Assembly: GCA_017882905.1 (NCBI GenBank)
Contig: JADGOO010000037.1
Coordinates: 1-54,263 of the forward strand
Length of the DNA: 54,263 nucleotides
Direction of reading: 5' to 3'
Source of the DNA: Acidimicrobiia bacterium
GTDB lineage: Bacteria > Actinomycetota > Acidimicrobiia > IMCC26256 > PALSA-610
Numbering within the stretch: the first letter of the stretch is position 1; each line of letters opens with the position of its first letter. The position numbers and the translations under genes are program-made. The notes beneath the pieces were generated by a model, which saw only the letters and a program-made list of their open reading frames with translations, made no database searches and was not told the origin of the DNA. Shown here in pieces: positions 24,546 through 33,249 of the stretch.

Positions 24546-26144
24546 CTAAGGGGCGATCTCGCCGGTGTTCGGATCCAGGGTGACCGCAGGCGTAGTGCCC
24601 TGCGGGTTCGTGAGCGCCGCGGTGAGCAGCTGCGGCGACGAGGCGTCGAACGAGCCGCCGCCGAGGCGACCGAGTTTCCAGTTGTCCTCGATGAAGCGCA
24701 GGATCGACGTCTGCGTGGTGCGGTGGTGGTCGATCATGTTCGCCTTCACCCATGGGGAGATGAGCAGGAGGGGAAGGCGAGGCCCGACACCACAGCGGTC
24801 CTCGGTGGGTGTCGGCGCAGTCGCACCGCACATGCCCGCGCCGGTCAGCGCGTCGGACGGTGCCGCCGACGGGCTCGCGATACCGCCGAACGCATGGTCG
24901 TAGAAGCCGTCGCTGTCGTCGTAGGAGACCACCACGAGCGTGTTCTTCCACTCCGGCGTGTGCTCGAGACGATTGACCGTGTCAACGAGGAACTGCTGCT
25001 CATCGATCGGGTCGGAGTAGCCGGCGTGACCGTCTTGGTATCCGGAGGCCTTGAGGAAGCTCACCGCGGGCATCGTGCCGTGCGCGACCGACGCCCAGAA
25101 GTCGGTGAGGTCGTACTGGTGTTTCGCACGGTCCGACTTGCCGATCGCGGCCACGTTCGTGGGCGGCACGTGATGCGGGTTGGCGGTGGAGGCGAAGTAC
25201 TGGAAGGGCTCGTGATGCGGGATGTAGTCGCTCTTGGTACCCCACTGACCCGTTCCGCCGATCGCCGCGCCGATGCTGTGCGCGTTGGCGCAGCCCGTTG
25301 CCTTGTTGGCCGTGGGGTCGTAGCCGGCGAAGCCGCCTTCGAACCAGCCCCACGTGACTCGTCGCTCGTTGAGCAGGTCGCCCACGTTGCGGCCGGTGAG
25401 CTGCACGGCATCACGCGTGGTGCAGTCGTCACCGAGTGGCTGCGGGTCGCCGATGACGGTCTTGTTCTCGACTTCGCCGGTGAGATCAAAGCCGGCGCTG
25501 CTGTTGTCCTTGACCACGCGCGCCGTGTTGCCGACGACGAGGTTGAGGGCGCCGGGCGTCGACGGCCCGAACGTGGTGGCGTACGAGCTGTCGCTCATCG
25601 CGAAGTGCTGCGCGTAGTTCCACACGGCCGTCACGCTGTTGCCGTCGTAGTAGTTCATGACCATGTTGGGGTTGCAGGGCACTCCGGTCGGGTCGGTGCC
25701 ACCGCTCGTGCCCACGGTCGACACGAACTGATCCATCGCACCATGGTCGAAGGCCTGCTGCTCGGGCCCGTAGTCGTGGTTCTGGTCGCAGGTGAGGAGC
25801 TGGTTCGTCACCTGCGGATCGAGACGCTGCGGGTTCGAGCCGTTCGGGTTCGCGGCGAGCAACGCCGGGTGGGTGAGGAAGTTGTTCGCGCTCGGCGTTC
25901 CGGGCGCGGCATTGAACGCCGACTCACCGGCGAAGTTCGCGGCCTTCGGGTACGTGCCGAAGTAGTGATCGAACGAGACGTTCTCCTGAAAGATCACCAC
26001 GACGTGCTTGATGGGCGTAGCGGTTGCGCCGGCGGACGGAGCGCCCGTTGCGGCGCCGAGGCCAGTAGTGAGCGCGGCAAACGTCGCGCACGCGGACAGG
26101 ACGGCAGGTACGGCGAGTCGTCGCCGTCGAAGCTTCGATGACAT
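24546..26144 (-). CDS. Secreted phosphoesterase (phospholipase C / acid phosphatase family)
   Basis: This 532-aa exported protein has an N-terminal signal peptide (SSKLRRRRLAV then a hydrophobic stretch ending near residue 40). The mature part starts with the family signature HVVVIFQENVSFDHYFGTYP and contains the later active-site-type blocks YDDSDGFYDHAFGG and GPRLPLLLISPWVK, as in the alkaline-phosphatase-superfamily phosphoesterase family of PlcC and AcpA. Such enzymes release phosphate or cleave phospholipid head groups outside the membrane. The ATG at 26144 was chosen because it opens the signal peptide and CACACT lies 6 nt upstream as a leaderless -10. The substrate is not evident. Confidence 0.88.
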   Translation of the reverse strand: MSSKLRRRRLAVPAVLSACATFAALTTGLGAATGAPSAGATATPIKHVVVIFQENVSFDHYFGTYPKAANFAGESAFNAAPGTPSANNFLTHPALLAANPNGSNPQRLDPQVTNQLLTCDQNHDYGPEQQAFDHGAMDQFVSTVGTSGGTDPTGVPCNPNMVMNYYDGNSVTAVWNYAQHFAMSDSSYATTFGPSTPGALNLVVGNTARVVKDNSSAGFDLTGEVENKTVIGDPQPLGDDCTTRDAVQLTGRNVGDLLNERRVTWGWFEGGFAGYDPTANKATGCANAHSIGAAIGGTGQWGTKSDYIPHHEPFQYFASTANPHHVPPTNVAAIGKSDRAKHQYDLTDFWASVAHGTMPAVSFLKASGYQDGHAGYSDPIDEQQFLVDTVNRLEHTPEWKNTLVVVSYDDSDGFYDHAFGGIASPSAAPSDALTGAGMCGATAPTPTEDRCGVGPRLPLLLISPWVKANMIDHHRTTQTSILRFIEDNWKLGRLGGGSFDASSPQLLTAALTNPQGTTPAVTLDPNTGEIAP

Positions 26145-26150
26145 GCGCGC

Positions 26151-26156
26151 AGTGTG
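26151..26156 (-). promoter_or_regulatory. -10 box for the phosphoesterase gene (leaderless start)
   Basis: CACACT on the minus strand, 6 nt before the ATG. No clear -35 is visible. Confidence 0.35.
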
Positions 26157-26329
26157 CGCGTCGGGTCTGGCATCCAGATGGCGCGCAACGACAATGACGG
26201 TGAACATCGCGTCGCGTGCGAGCAACACGCCGTTGGGCACGCGTTGACGATGCCGTCGAGGGCGGACCGACACGGCACTCGGGCCGCGGCGGTAGCGTTC
26301 GAGGCCCGGTCACGATGGAAGAGGCGACC

Positions 26330-26878
26330 ATGAGTGAGATCTCGCAGCGCTTCGCACGGTTGTCCGACGCCTTCGGCGCGAAGGTGGCGGCGGTGCCGCC
26401 GGAACGTTGGAGCAACCCATCGCCCGACGCAGGCTGGACCGCACGCGACGTGGTGCGGCACATGGTCGCGAACCAAGGGCTGTTCCTCGGCCTCATCCAC
26501 GAGCAGCCCGACGAGGTGCCGTCGGTCGACGACGACCCGGTCGGGGCGTGGAAGGGGGCGAGCGCTCAGGTGCTGCACGTCCTCGAAGATCCGCAACGGG
26601 CCGACGCCGAGTTCGACGGCTTCTTCGGTCGCAGCACGTTCGCCGAGGCAGTTGACCGCTTCGTCAACTTCGATCTCGTGGTCCACACCTGGGACCTCTC
26701 GCGGGCCACCGGCATCGACGAGCGACTCGATCCCGACGACGTGGCACGCGTGCGCAAGCAGGCCGAAGGCTTCGGCGAGATGCTGCGCAGCCCCCAGGTG
26801 TGCGGGCCCGCCGTGGAACCACCGCCCGGCGCCGACGCACAGACCGAGCTGCTCGCGTTCCTCGGCCGGCGCGTCTGA
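26330..26878 (+). CDS. TIGR03086-like / maleylpyruvate isomerase N-domain protein
   Basis: This 182-aa protein belongs to the actinobacterial DinB-like fold family with mycothiol-dependent maleylpyruvate isomerase N-terminal domains. Visible signatures are FARLSDAFGAKVAAVPPERW, GWTARDVVRHMVANQGLF with a histidine that typically binds metal, and FDLVVHTWDLSRATG near residue 120 carrying the second histidine. Members are often annotated as metal-binding proteins; the reaction is unknown. The ATG at 26330 follows GGAAGAGG. It converges on the next gene, with only 3 nt between the two stop codons. Confidence 0.82.
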   Translation: MSEISQRFARLSDAFGAKVAAVPPERWSNPSPDAGWTARDVVRHMVANQGLFLGLIHEQPDEVPSVDDDPVGAWKGASAQVLHVLEDPQRADAEFDGFFGRSTFAEAVDRFVNFDLVVHTWDLSRATGIDERLDPDDVARVRKQAEGFGEMLRSPQVCGPAVEPPPGADAQTELLAFLGRRV

Positions 26879-26881
26879 ACG

Positions 26882-27889
26882 TCAGCTCGCCGGTACGGCC
26901 ACGATCACCATGTAGGTGGTGCCCCGGCCGGTTGCCACATCGATGTTCGTCGTCGGGTCGCCGGCATGGCGCGCGCCGACCACGTACGACTGGATCTGCC
27001 ACACGCCGAGATCACGGCTTCCCTTCGCCGTGAGCCCGTTCGATCGTGGCGCGTCCTGCAGCTTCCGCAGGTACGCGACCGTGAGCGCGCCCGCATCACC
27101 GTCGAGGCGCACGACGTACACCTGGCGACCGGTGATCGGGTTCTCCGACGCGTGGACCACGAACGCGCTCCCGAGCAGGACCTGAACGCCGGCGCCGAAC
27201 CACGCCGTGTCGAGCGGTGCACCGACAGTTGGGAGCGCCTTGAACCGCGGCCGGTCCGGACTCGCGAACGACACCGCCTGCTTGCACGCCGAAGGCGCAT
27301 CACACGCGTCGTTCGCACGGCTGTAGGCGAAGCGCACGGTGAGCAACGCGGCGGGGCTCGCGGCGGCACCGCCGTACGACAGCTCGAAGTAGACGGCGCC
27401 ACCCGGCAGCGGCACCGAGTTCGCGGCCGAAACCCCCGCTGGGCGGTCGGGACCGCGGTGCAGATCGCCCCGGCAGAACGCATGACCCTGCACGCTCTCA
27501 CAGCTCTGGATGCCGCCCGAGTAACCCACGTGTCGCGCCTGGGCGACGAAGTCGTCGAGCACCGTGTCGGGCGCGCCATCGACGACGATGAGCGCCGTCC
27601 ACGACGCGCTCGCGCCGGGCACCGGCGCGCTGATCGGCGGCAACGGCAGCGAAGCCAGGTAGTTGCCCGGGAGCACGGGGCCCGCGAGCGTGGCGCCGCG
27701 CGGCACGACCAACCCGTCACGCAGCGGGCTACCGGGCCCGTGCGCCTCGTTGGCCGGTATCGGATTCGCGCCCGACGGACGACCGCCCGAGCTGCCGCTG
27801 GAACACGCCGCGGCCGCGAGCAGCGTGCCGACCAGCGCCGCGATGGCGCGTCGTCGCGTCCGATGCACCTCGCCCGCGCGCCGCCCCAC
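26882..27889 (-). CDS. Secreted lipoprotein of unknown function
   Basis: The product, 335 aa from the chosen GTG, has an arginine-rich N-terminus (RRAGEVHRTRRRA), a hydrophobic segment and a lipobox AAAC followed by SSGSSGG, typical of a lipidated exported protein. The mature part contains four cysteines and repeated beta-strand-like segments, with no family I can name. GTG 27889 was chosen because CATCAT lies 7 nt upstream as a possible -10; GTG 27868 is the alternative. It is divergent from the gene at 27956. Confidence 0.7.
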   Translation of the reverse strand: MGRRAGEVHRTRRRAIAALVGTLLAAAACSSGSSGGRPSGANPIPANEAHGPGSPLRDGLVVPRGATLAGPVLPGNYLASLPLPPISAPVPGASASWTALIVVDGAPDTVLDDFVAQARHVGYSGGIQSCESVQGHAFCRGDLHRGPDRPAGVSAANSVPLPGGAVYFELSYGGAAASPAALLTVRFAYSRANDACDAPSACKQAVSFASPDRPRFKALPTVGAPLDTAWFGAGVQVLLGSAFVVHASENPITGRQVYVVRLDGDAGALTVAYLRKLQDAPRSNGLTAKGSRDLGVWQIQSYVVGARHAGDPTTNIDVATGRGTTYMVIVAVPAS

Positions 27890-27941
27890 GCCTCCAATGA
27901 TGGTGCACGACGCGCTCCCACCGCATGCCGGCGGCGCCCAG

Positions 27942-27947
27942 TAACGT
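27942..27947 (+). promoter_or_regulatory. -10 box for the gene at 27956
   Basis: TAACGT lies 8 nt before the ATG, so the transcript is probably leaderless or nearly so. Confidence 0.45.
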
Positions 27948-27955
27948 CGAGCGGC

Positions 27956-28312
27956 ATGGCCGGGCGCGCCGACGATGAGCTCACGCAGGCCTTCGCGCGA
28001 CTCGGGCGCGACACCGCGAACCAGCGCGACACGCTCGAATCGCTCGTGAAGCTGCTGCGCAAACGTCTCGGTGTGGGTGCAGTCCGCGTGTCGCGTCGCG
28101 GGCTTTGGGGTTTCGGCAAGCTCGAGAGCGCCACCTTCGTCGTGGGCGACCACAGCTACAGCGTGACCATCAGCGGCGGCAAGGTCGTGGCGCGCATCGC
28201 GGACGCCGTCGGCGGCGTGGGGCTGAGCCACCAGCCGATCGGCTGGGACGACTGGGTGCACACACTCGTCGCGGAGATCGACGCGACCATCGCGCAGAAC
28301 CCGGAGCCGTAG
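27956..28312 (+). CDS. Hypothetical protein, 118 aa
   Basis: No family is recognised. The protein has an amphipathic N-terminal helix (about 5-40, DDELTQAFARLGRDTANQRD... LVKLLRKRLG) and a C-terminal part that looks like a small beta-rich domain with TFVVGDHSYSVTISGGKVVARIAD, ending in a helix with VHTLVAEIDATIAQ. It is not hydrophobic and has no signal peptide. The ATG at 27956 is supported by a TAACGT box 8 nt upstream. The next gene begins 59 nt later on the same strand with its own Shine-Dalgarno. Confidence 0.65.
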   Translation: MAGRADDELTQAFARLGRDTANQRDTLESLVKLLRKRLGVGAVRVSRRGLWGFGKLESATFVVGDHSYSVTISGGKVVARIADAVGGVGLSHQPIGWDDWVHTLVAEIDATIAQNPEP

Positions 28313-28371
28313 CAGGCACATGAATCGGCGGCGTGTCGTCGCGCCGCCTCGACCCCCGATCAGGAGCTCAG

Positions 28372-29172
28372 ATGCAACCGCCGACCTTGCCGCCGGAAGC
28401 CGCCCGCCGCCTCGCCGACACGGCCGGCGGTGCGGCCGACAAGGCGTTCACGTCAGACCTGAGCGTCGATGAGTTCGTGGTGCTGCAACAAGCCGGGTTC
28501 GAACCGCTCGGCGTCGTGGTCGGCACGAGCATCTACCACGTGGGCATCCAGGTCGGGCGCTGGAACCAGAACCAGGAGCTGACGGTGCTCACGCAGGCGA
28601 TGTACGAGGCGCGCACCGCGGCGATGAATCGCATGCTCCTCGAAGCCCACACGTTGAACGCCGACGGCGTCACGGGCGTGCGCCTCGAGCTGAAGATGTA
28701 CGCGTGGGGTCAAGAGGTGCTGGAGTTCGCGGCAACAGGCGCGGCGGTGCGATTCAGCGCCGAGCCGAACAGCCTGCGGGCGCCGTCGGGCTGGCCGTTC
28801 ACCTCTGACGTCTCTGCACGCGAGTTCTATCTGCTGCACCAGGCGGGCTACGTGCCGGTCTCGATGGTGATGGGCACGTGCGTGTACCACATCGCCCACC
28901 AGAGCATCCTGAAGTCGATCGGTCAGGTTGGCCGCAACCAGGAGATGGAGCTGTTCACGGCGGGCATCTACGAGGCGCGCGAGCTCGCCCTCGGTCGCAT
29001 GCAGGCCGAGGCCGATGCCTGCGCGGCGCGGGGCGTGGTGGGCGTCGACGTGCAGATCTCGAATCACGTGTGGGGTGAGCACGCCACCGAGTTCTTCTCG
29101 ATCGGCACGGCCATCCGACCCCACGGTCAACCGACCTCGATGGAGAAGCCGGCCCTCGTCTTCGACGTCTGA
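28372..29172 (+). CDS. Tandem UPF0145 (YbjQ-like) domain protein
   Basis: The 266-aa protein holds two copies of a domain resembling YbjQ/UPF0145. Copy 1 is about 25-130 (FTSDLSVDEFVVLQQAGFEPLG, GTSIYHVG, then YEARTAAMNRMLLEA and GVTGVRLELK). Copy 2 is about 140-250 (FTSDVSAREFYLLHQAGYVPV, GTCVYHIA, then YEARELALGRMQAEA and GVVGVDVQIS). YbjQ proteins form pentameric rings and their role is unresolved. The conserved A-x-x-x-G-V-x-G-V block is present in both. The ATG at 28372 follows CAGGAGCTCAG. Confidence 0.82.
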   Translation: MQPPTLPPEAARRLADTAGGAADKAFTSDLSVDEFVVLQQAGFEPLGVVVGTSIYHVGIQVGRWNQNQELTVLTQAMYEARTAAMNRMLLEAHTLNADGVTGVRLELKMYAWGQEVLEFAATGAAVRFSAEPNSLRAPSGWPFTSDVSAREFYLLHQAGYVPVSMVMGTCVYHIAHQSILKSIGQVGRNQEMELFTAGIYEARELALGRMQAEADACAARGVVGVDVQISNHVWGEHATEFFSIGTAIRPHGQPTSMEKPALVFDV

Positions 29173-29377
29173 CAGCGCAGCTGCGGGCGGGGGCGAAACC
29201 CGACGTCGCACGCGGTTGTTGATGTGTCGCGTTCGGCGTATGTTGCGCGCAACACGAGAGACAGGGGGCTAACCCCGCTCGGCGTCACGTCGAACGGCTG
29301 CCCCCACGTCGGGCTGGCCCTCTCGCTGGATTGAGCGTCGCACTGGCGCGGCGCCGTCGATGAGCAGGGGAGCACCG

Positions 29378-31135
29378 ATGACCAGGTCCGACAGCTCGAA
29401 GCCGCGCCCGTCGCGTCGGCAGTTCCTGGGTGGTGTCGGCGTCGCCGGCGCGGCCGCGGTGGCCACATCGGTCACGGGCATCGACGCGATATCGGCCCTC
29501 ACGGATCCGGCCGCCGCCGCACACGGACCCGGTGCGCCCGGCGCGCCGGCGAACAGCGCACTGTTCGGCCGGCTGTTCCCGTCGCTGCCGCCGTTCGCGA
29601 GCGCGACCGACACGGTGCGTGCTGCACTCGTCGAGGTGGGCGCGCAGGGCGGCATCATGGACGCGCGCGACGACCTCACCGCCGGCCCGAAGCGCCTCAT
29701 CATCGACCCGACGGTGAACGGGAACCCCACGGCGACCGACGCCTACGGATCGAATCCCGACAACCCCACGATGACCGCCGGCTCCACGTTCGTGGGCCAG
29801 TTCACCGACCACGACATCACGTTCGACCAGACGTCACAGCTCGGCGTTCCGCAAGATCCGCTCGCATCGCCGAACACGAGAACCCCGGCACTCGATCTCG
29901 ACTCCGTCTTCGGCGGCGGCCCGGCGCACCGGCCTGATCTGTACGTGACGAACAGCGACGGCACCGTCGGCCCGAAGCTGAAGATCGGCGTAGGCGCGAA
30001 GCACGAAGACGTACCGCGCGTCGACAACGGCGACGGCACGTACAGCGCGTTGCTGGGCGACCCGCGCAACGACGAGAACGTGATCATCGCCGGGCTGCAC
30101 GCCGGTCACATCATGTTCTACAACCGGGTGATCGACGATCTCGCGCACTTCGATGTGCGCCGGTTCCCGTCGGCGGCCAAGCAAGGCAGCGTGGCCCACG
30201 GCTACTTGCAGTTCCTGCTCGCTCGCGAGATCACGTTGTGGCACTACCAGTGGTTGCTCGTGCACGAGCATCTGCCGCAGATCGTCGGCCAGGCGATGGT
30301 CGACGATGTGCTCACGAACGGCAACAAGCTCTACCGGCCGCCGCGCAACGACGCGTTCATGCCGATCGAGTTCGGCGGTGCCGCATACCGCTTCGGCCAC
30401 AGCATGGTGCGCCCCTCATACCGGGCGAACTTCACGAGTGGCGCCGGTGACAGCACCGACCCGGCAGCGAACCCGTTCTTCGCGCTTGTGTTCGACCCCA
30501 CGCAACCCAACTTCAGCGGTCCGGTCAACAGCGATCGCGACGACCTGCTCGGCGGCTATCCCGCGGCCCGGCGCTACATCGGCTGGCAGACGTTCTTCGA
30601 TCTCGGCGACGGTCAGGTGAAGCCGAACAAGAAGATCGACACCACGATCTCGAGCGTGCTGTTCACGTTGCCGTTGCCTGCGATCGCGCCGCACACGCAG
30701 ACCGCGCCGACCGTGCTCCCGCAGCGCAACCTGCTCCGCCAGCTCACGTGGGGGCTGCCGTCGGGTCAGGCCGTCGCGGCCGCGATGGGTGCCACGCCAC
30801 TCACCGCCTCCGACCTCAGCCAGATCGGCAGCGTGTACGCACCCTTCGCCACGAGCACACCACTCTGGTACTACGTGCTCGCCGAAGCGAAGATCGCGGC
30901 CGGTGGCCTGCACCTCGGTCCGGTCGGCGGGCGCATCGTGGCCGAGACGCTGATCGGGCTGCTGCGCGCCGACCCCACGAGCTACCTCAACGTGTACCCG
31001 CGCTTCCGTCCGTTCCTCGGCACCGACCTCGTGATGGGATCCACGCCGAACACGGGGATCACCGGCGACCGCAGCTACACCCGCGCCCACTTCCTCTACT
31101 ACGCGGGCGCAGTACAACCAGGCCTCTACCGGTAG
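29378..31135 (+). CDS. Tat-exported haem peroxidase (animal-type family)
   Basis: This 585-aa protein starts with a twin-arginine signal (SRRQFLGG, residues about 12-19, then an alanine-rich hydrophobic stretch to about 48). The mature part carries animal-haem-peroxidase signatures: FVGQFTDHDITFD, with the distal histidine (and an aspartate that can attach haem), NRVIDDLAHF-type helices with a long ITLWHYQWLLVHEHLPQIVG, and the proximal region AYRFGHSMVRPSY. Such enzymes oxidise halides or phenols with H2O2; the substrate here is unknown. ATG 29378 was chosen over 29360 because AGGGGAG lies just upstream of it. Confidence 0.88.
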   Translation: MTRSDSSKPRPSRRQFLGGVGVAGAAAVATSVTGIDAISALTDPAAAAHGPGAPGAPANSALFGRLFPSLPPFASATDTVRAALVEVGAQGGIMDARDDLTAGPKRLIIDPTVNGNPTATDAYGSNPDNPTMTAGSTFVGQFTDHDITFDQTSQLGVPQDPLASPNTRTPALDLDSVFGGGPAHRPDLYVTNSDGTVGPKLKIGVGAKHEDVPRVDNGDGTYSALLGDPRNDENVIIAGLHAGHIMFYNRVIDDLAHFDVRRFPSAAKQGSVAHGYLQFLLAREITLWHYQWLLVHEHLPQIVGQAMVDDVLTNGNKLYRPPRNDAFMPIEFGGAAYRFGHSMVRPSYRANFTSGAGDSTDPAANPFFALVFDPTQPNFSGPVNSDRDDLLGGYPAARRYIGWQTFFDLGDGQVKPNKKIDTTISSVLFTLPLPAIAPHTQTAPTVLPQRNLLRQLTWGLPSGQAVAAAMGATPLTASDLSQIGSVYAPFATSTPLWYYVLAEAKIAAGGLHLGPVGGRIVAETLIGLLRADPTSYLNVYPRFRPFLGTDLVMGSTPNTGITGDRSYTRAHFLYYAGAVQPGLYR

Positions 31136-31162
31136 GGCGGCGCGGCGAGCCAGACTGCCACC

Positions 31163-31621
31163 GTGCAGATCAGGATCGTGGCGAACGGTCAACATCCCGA
31201 CGCGGTGGCGGCGCTGCTCGCCGAGCTCCCCGAATGGTTCGGCATCGAAGCCGCCAACCACGCCTACGTGGAGGAAGCGCGCTCGCTGCCGACCGTTGTA
31301 GCGATCCACGACGCGCAGGTCGTCGGCGCGTGCCTCGTGCGGCGTCACTTTCCCGAAGCCGCCGAGATCGAGCTGCTCGCGGTGCGATCGTCGCATCACC
31401 GCCACGGAATCGGACGGCAGATCCTCGAGCGCGTCGAGGCCGACGCGCGAGCCCACGGAGTCGAGCTCCTCCAAGTGAAGACACTCGGCCCGTCGGCCCA
31501 ATACGAGCCCTACGAGCGGACTCGCCGCTTCTACCGCGCTGTCGGCTTCCTGCCGCTCGAGGAGCACCTGCACCTCTGGGCGAACGACCCGTGCCTCGTG
31601 ATGGTCAAGCCGCTCGCCTGA
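31163..31621 (+). CDS. GNAT-family N-acetyltransferase
   Basis: This 152-aa protein has the GNAT fold: a strand ending VVAIHDAQVVGACLV, IELLAVRSSHHRHGIGRQILERVEADA, in which the R-x-x-G-I-G acetyl-CoA loop is clear, and a C-terminal TRRFYRAVGFLPLEE. The substrate cannot be read from the sequence. The GTG at 31163 has CAGACT 6 nt upstream, consistent with leaderless transcription. It ends about 45 nt before the left tRNA-Lys-derived repeat. Confidence 0.87.
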   Translation: MQIRIVANGQHPDAVAALLAELPEWFGIEAANHAYVEEARSLPTVVAIHDAQVVGACLVRRHFPEAAEIELLAVRSSHHRHGIGRQILERVEADARAHGVELLQVKTLGPSAQYEPYERTRRFYRAVGFLPLEEHLHLWANDPCLVMVKPLA

Positions 31622-31667
31622 CCCGCCGCGTCAGGGCCGCCGGCGGGCAACGAACTCAGCAGTCGTG

Positions 31668-31710
31668 GTGGGCCGCCTGGGGCTCGAACCCAGAACCTGC
31701 GGATTAAAAG
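31668..31710 (-). repeat. 3' part of tRNA-Lys duplicated: possible distal attachment site
   Basis: Forty-three nt are identical to 33911-33953, the 3' part of the intact tRNA-Lys gene (acceptor 3' strand, T arm and anticodon loop). The sequence then diverges and the 5' acceptor strand is missing, so no functional tRNA is encoded. The arrangement is that left by a tyrosine recombinase integrating in a tRNA gene. Confidence 0.75.
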
Positions 31711-32078
31711 CGCATTATGCGCAGTTTGCGCCATTCACTCAGGCCTCTGAACTGGGCTTTTGCGTTTCGCGGGTTCCGGTGATTCCGGTTCGCGCCACGC
31801 GTTCCGGCGATTTCGTTGGATGACTCGTTGGATAGTTCGCGAGTCGCGACCACAGCAACGGCACGGGTTGGTGCCGCTGCGCGCGAGGTCGAAACCGAAC
31901 GTGGTCCACGCGGTGTGCGCGGTGCACGCCTTCGCTGCCCGCGCGGGTGTCGCGGCCACGCCACGCGGCACGGCGACCGCCGAGGCCGCGCACGTCACCG
32001 CCACCGCCACCGCCGACGCCACCCTCACTTGCCCGCCGCCCACGGGACAAACGGTACACACCGCCCCGCCGCCCCTCG

Positions 32079-32123
32079 ACCTGCGTCCGAAACTCTCACT
32101 CGCTGAGAGTTTCGGACGCAGGT
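32079..32123. repeat. Perfect 20-bp inverted repeat with 5-nt loop
   Basis: The left arm (32079-32098, starting ACCTGCGTCC) and right arm (32104-32123) are exact reverse complements around CTCGC. No T-run follows. It may be a terminator, a mobile-element or REP-type palindrome, or a recombination site. Confidence 0.85.
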
Positions 32124-32171
32124 TCGCCGGTGGTGGTCGTGGCGGCGGCAGCGCGCGATGGCCCGCACGTG

Positions 32172-32177
32172 TACCGT
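32172..32177 (+). promoter_or_regulatory. -10 box for the aldo/keto reductase
   Basis: TACCGT lies 6 nt before the GTG at 32184, suggesting a leaderless transcript. Confidence 0.4.
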
Positions 32178-32183
32178 CGTGGC

Positions 32184-33209
32184 GTGGCGTACCAGCCGGC
32201 CGGCGACCGCTACGACACCATGGTGTACCGCCGCTGCGGGCGCAGCGGCCTGCAGCTGCCCGCGGTCTCGCTCGGCCTGTGGCAGAACTTCGGGGCCGAG
32301 CGCCCGCTTGAGACGAGCCGTGAGATCCTGCTGCGCGCGTTCGACCTCGGGGTCACGCACTTCGACCTCGCGAACAACTACGGCCCGCCGTACGGCACCG
32401 CCGAGGAGACGTTCGGCCAGGTGCTGCGCACCGACCTCGGCGCGTACCGCGACGAGCTCGTCATCTCGACGAAGGCCGGCTACGACATGTGGCCGGGGCC
32501 GTACGGCAACTGGGGCTCGCGCAAGTACCTGCTCGCCAGCCTCGACCAGAGCCTCCGGCGCATGGGCGTCGACTACGTCGACATCTTCTACTCCCACCGC
32601 GTCGACCCCGACACGCCGGTCGAAGAGACGCTCGGCGCGCTCGACACCGCGGTGCGGCAGGGCAAGGCCCTCTACGCAGGGATCTCCTCGTACTCGGCGC
32701 CACGCACACGCGACGCGGCGACGATCCTGCGCGAGCTCGGCACGCCGCTGCTGATCCACCAGCCGTCGTACTCGATGTTCAACCGCTGGATCGAGGGCGG
32801 CCTGCTCGACGCGCTGGAGGAGACCGGCGCCGGGTGCATCGTCTTCTCGCCGCTCGCGCAGGGGCTGCTCACCGACCGCTACCTCGACGGCATCCCGCAG
32901 GATTCGCGCGGCGCGCAGCACGGCACGATGCTGCCGGAGTTCCTCGACGACGCCAACCTCGCGCGCGTCCGGGCGTTGAACGACATCGCGGCCCGGCGCG
33001 GCCAGTCACTCGCGCAACTCGCGATCGCCTGGGTGTTGCGCGACCCGCGCGTGACCTCGGCGCTGATCGGCGCGAGCAGCGTCCGCCAACTCGAGGCCAA
33101 CCTCGGCGCGCTCGCGAACCTCGCGCTGTCGGACGACGAGCTCACCGAGATCGACCGCTCCGCGATCGACTCGGGTATCAATCTCTGGGAGCCGTCGAGC
33201 CGGGCGTGA
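32184..33209 (+). CDS. Aldo/keto reductase (YghZ / L-glyceraldehyde-3-phosphate reductase type)
   Basis: This 341-aa NADPH-dependent reductase has the YghZ-type N-terminus (AYQPAGDRYDTMVYRRCGRS) and SLGLWQNFG. Catalytic residues of the family are visible: D and Y in HFDLANNYGPPYG, K in STKAGYDMWPG and H in FYSHRVDPDTP. The cofactor end is LIGASSVRQLEANLGAL. YghZ reduces L-glyceraldehyde 3-phosphate and methylglyoxal. GTG 32184 was chosen since the family starts at this point and a -10-like TACCGT lies 6 nt upstream. The gene lies between the two tRNA-Lys repeats and may be cargo of an integrated element. Confidence 0.9.
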   Translation: MAYQPAGDRYDTMVYRRCGRSGLQLPAVSLGLWQNFGAERPLETSREILLRAFDLGVTHFDLANNYGPPYGTAEETFGQVLRTDLGAYRDELVISTKAGYDMWPGPYGNWGSRKYLLASLDQSLRRMGVDYVDIFYSHRVDPDTPVEETLGALDTAVRQGKALYAGISSYSAPRTRDAATILRELGTPLLIHQPSYSMFNRWIEGGLLDALEETGAGCIVFSPLAQGLLTDRYLDGIPQDSRGAQHGTMLPEFLDDANLARVRALNDIAARRGQSLAQLAIAWVLRDPRVTSALIGASSVRQLEANLGALANLALSDDELTEIDRSAIDSGINLWEPSSRA

Positions 33210-33249
33210 CGCCGCCCGAACCCGCACTGCGCGTGCGTGTCGGACTCGC

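Larger units (their letters stand above)
31622..32183. other. Gene-poor stretch inside the possible integrated element
   Basis: About 560 nt with no convincing gene. It holds the left tRNA-Lys-derived repeat (31668-31710), the short palindrome GCGCATTATGCGC (31709-31721), and a perfect 20-bp hairpin (32079-32123). Open frames here on both strands are arginine/proline-rich without domain patterns. Decayed integrase coding cannot be excluded, but I see no catalytic motif. Confidence 0.5.

Noticed and set aside
31668-31735. A second complete tRNA-Lys gene
   Set aside because: Only the 3' 43 nt match; the 5' acceptor strand and anticodon stem do not pair, so it is a repeat and not a gene.
31735-32061. 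Minus-strand open frames of about 106-108 aa near the left repeat as integrase remnants
   Set aside because: No R-H-R-Y tyrosine-recombinase residues or helix pattern can be identified; composition is that of random GC-rich frames.
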